A stretch of 64,000 nt of DNA, taken from positions 1 to 64,000 of the forward strand of contig JAJKFH010003883.1 of assembly GCA_023333565.1 (NCBI GenBank), given 5' to 3'. A model generated the notes under the pieces. That model searched no databases and had not been told where the DNA came from. It saw only the letters and a list, made by a program, of their open reading frames with translations. Position numbers and translations under genes: made by a program. Below, one piece after another: positions 63,489 to 64,000 of the stretch (positions are counted from its first letter, which is position 1; every line of letters begins with the position of its first letter). The stretch comes from Puffinus mauretanicus. Its lineage: Eukaryota > Chordata > Aves > Procellariiformes > Procellariidae.

Positions 63489-63507
63489 TCCCATCCCATC
63501 CCATCTT
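63489..63507. repeat. Short (CCCAT)n repeat
   Basis: 'atcccatcccatcccat' contains three CCCAT units. It is too short to be more than a note. Confidence 0.7.
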
Positions 63508-64000
63508 GCCAAAGCACCTCAAAGCGGGTGGCTGTAGAAGAGGTGGATCTGAGCAGAAGACTTGGCCGGTGTCTGGACGGTGGGGCAGGCTGGTGCGGTA
63601 CGGCACATCTGCTACTGGTGCTACATGATGCTGCTGGTCCCTCCTGCTCCCTGAAATAATGCAGAAAAGCCCCAAACTGATGCTTTGCACCTCTGGCAGA
63701 AGGCATTTGCGAATTATTAAAGAATCACTAAAATTACCCTATCTCGATAGAGAAAAGCAGATGACCAGAGACAGCATATGTTTTAGGTTTAGTTTGTTTT
63801 TCTACCAAACCTTGCTGGCTTTAATTAGCCTGATCTGAATGCCTTACTGCCCACGGGCGAGGAGCTTTTGATAAAATTATGGTAGATTAGCTGAGAATGA
63901 CTTCACACACATCCAAGTGTGCACACTTAATATTTGTATATAATTTTTTAAAAGCCCCATTCTTGGTTTCTGAGGTCCTGTCTGCTGCTGCTACCATCCA

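Larger units (their letters stand above)
61542..64000 (+). other. MYO9A: Intron after exon G (continues beyond the window)
   Basis: Begins with gtacgt. I looked for the next head exon, which should carry loop 2 sequence, and did not find one. A short (TA)n-type microsatellite (62822-62851) and a CCCAT triplet repeat (63489-63507) are the only simple repeats of note. Confidence 0.75.

Noticed and set aside
1..64000. tRNA, rRNA, snRNA or microRNA genes, or CRISPR arrays
   Set aside because: No cloverleaf, conserved box or spaced direct-repeat array was seen. The window's repeats are ordinary vertebrate simple repeats and retroelements.

Overview
The window is intronic and exonic DNA of a vertebrate nuclear gene, almost certainly from a bird. 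Seven short exons with GT-AG borders lie on the + strand and splice in one continuous frame. They encode 309 whole residues of the motor (head) domain of a class IX unconventional myosin, best matched to MYO9A. Avian origin is inferred from CR1 LINE pieces with typical chicken-repeat-1 3' sequence, an ERV LTR of a type common in bird genomes, and few other dispersed repeats. There are no bacterial-type operons, no CRISPR array, and no RNA gene that I can recognise.

Layout: a CR1 LINE fragment on the - strand (1-1018); intron to the first exon (3183-3309); a 6.8 kb intron with a MIR-like relic upstream and a short CR1 3' end inside; exon B (10159-10248); a 21.6 kb intron with small tandem duplications and a cluster of poly-T tracts; exon C (31871-31987); a 9.1 kb intron with an old CR1/L3-like relic; exon D (41132-41266), carrying switch II; a 17.6 kb intron that holds the most unusual structure, a 2.56 kb unit with two LTRs in inverted orientation; then exons E (58899-59020), F (60401-60542) and G (61346-61541); and intron to the end. 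The gene starts upstream of the window and continues downstream.

In order, the exons encode the conserved LSAILHLGN region, the segment leading to the upper 50K helices, the [17 protein letters not shown] helix, switch II plus relay helix, the [20 protein letters not shown] segment, the [10 protein letters not shown] segment, and the DFREKN...[11 protein letters not shown] segment that leads towards loop 2. Class IX myosins are single-headed, actin-based motors with a C-terminal RhoGAP domain. Neither the IQ, C1 nor RhoGAP parts are in this window.

The best candidate for an unusual biological object is the LTR pair at 54980-57541. Both outer ends are U3 ends, the inner right side has a tRNA-Lys(1,2)-like primer binding site, the core holds a ~49 bp minisatellite, and the unit is bounded by a 5-6 bp direct repeat that looks like a target-site duplication. 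I found no evidence for a wholly new coding system. Most other open frames are non-ATG, lack family resemblance, and fit chance expectation in 64 kb.
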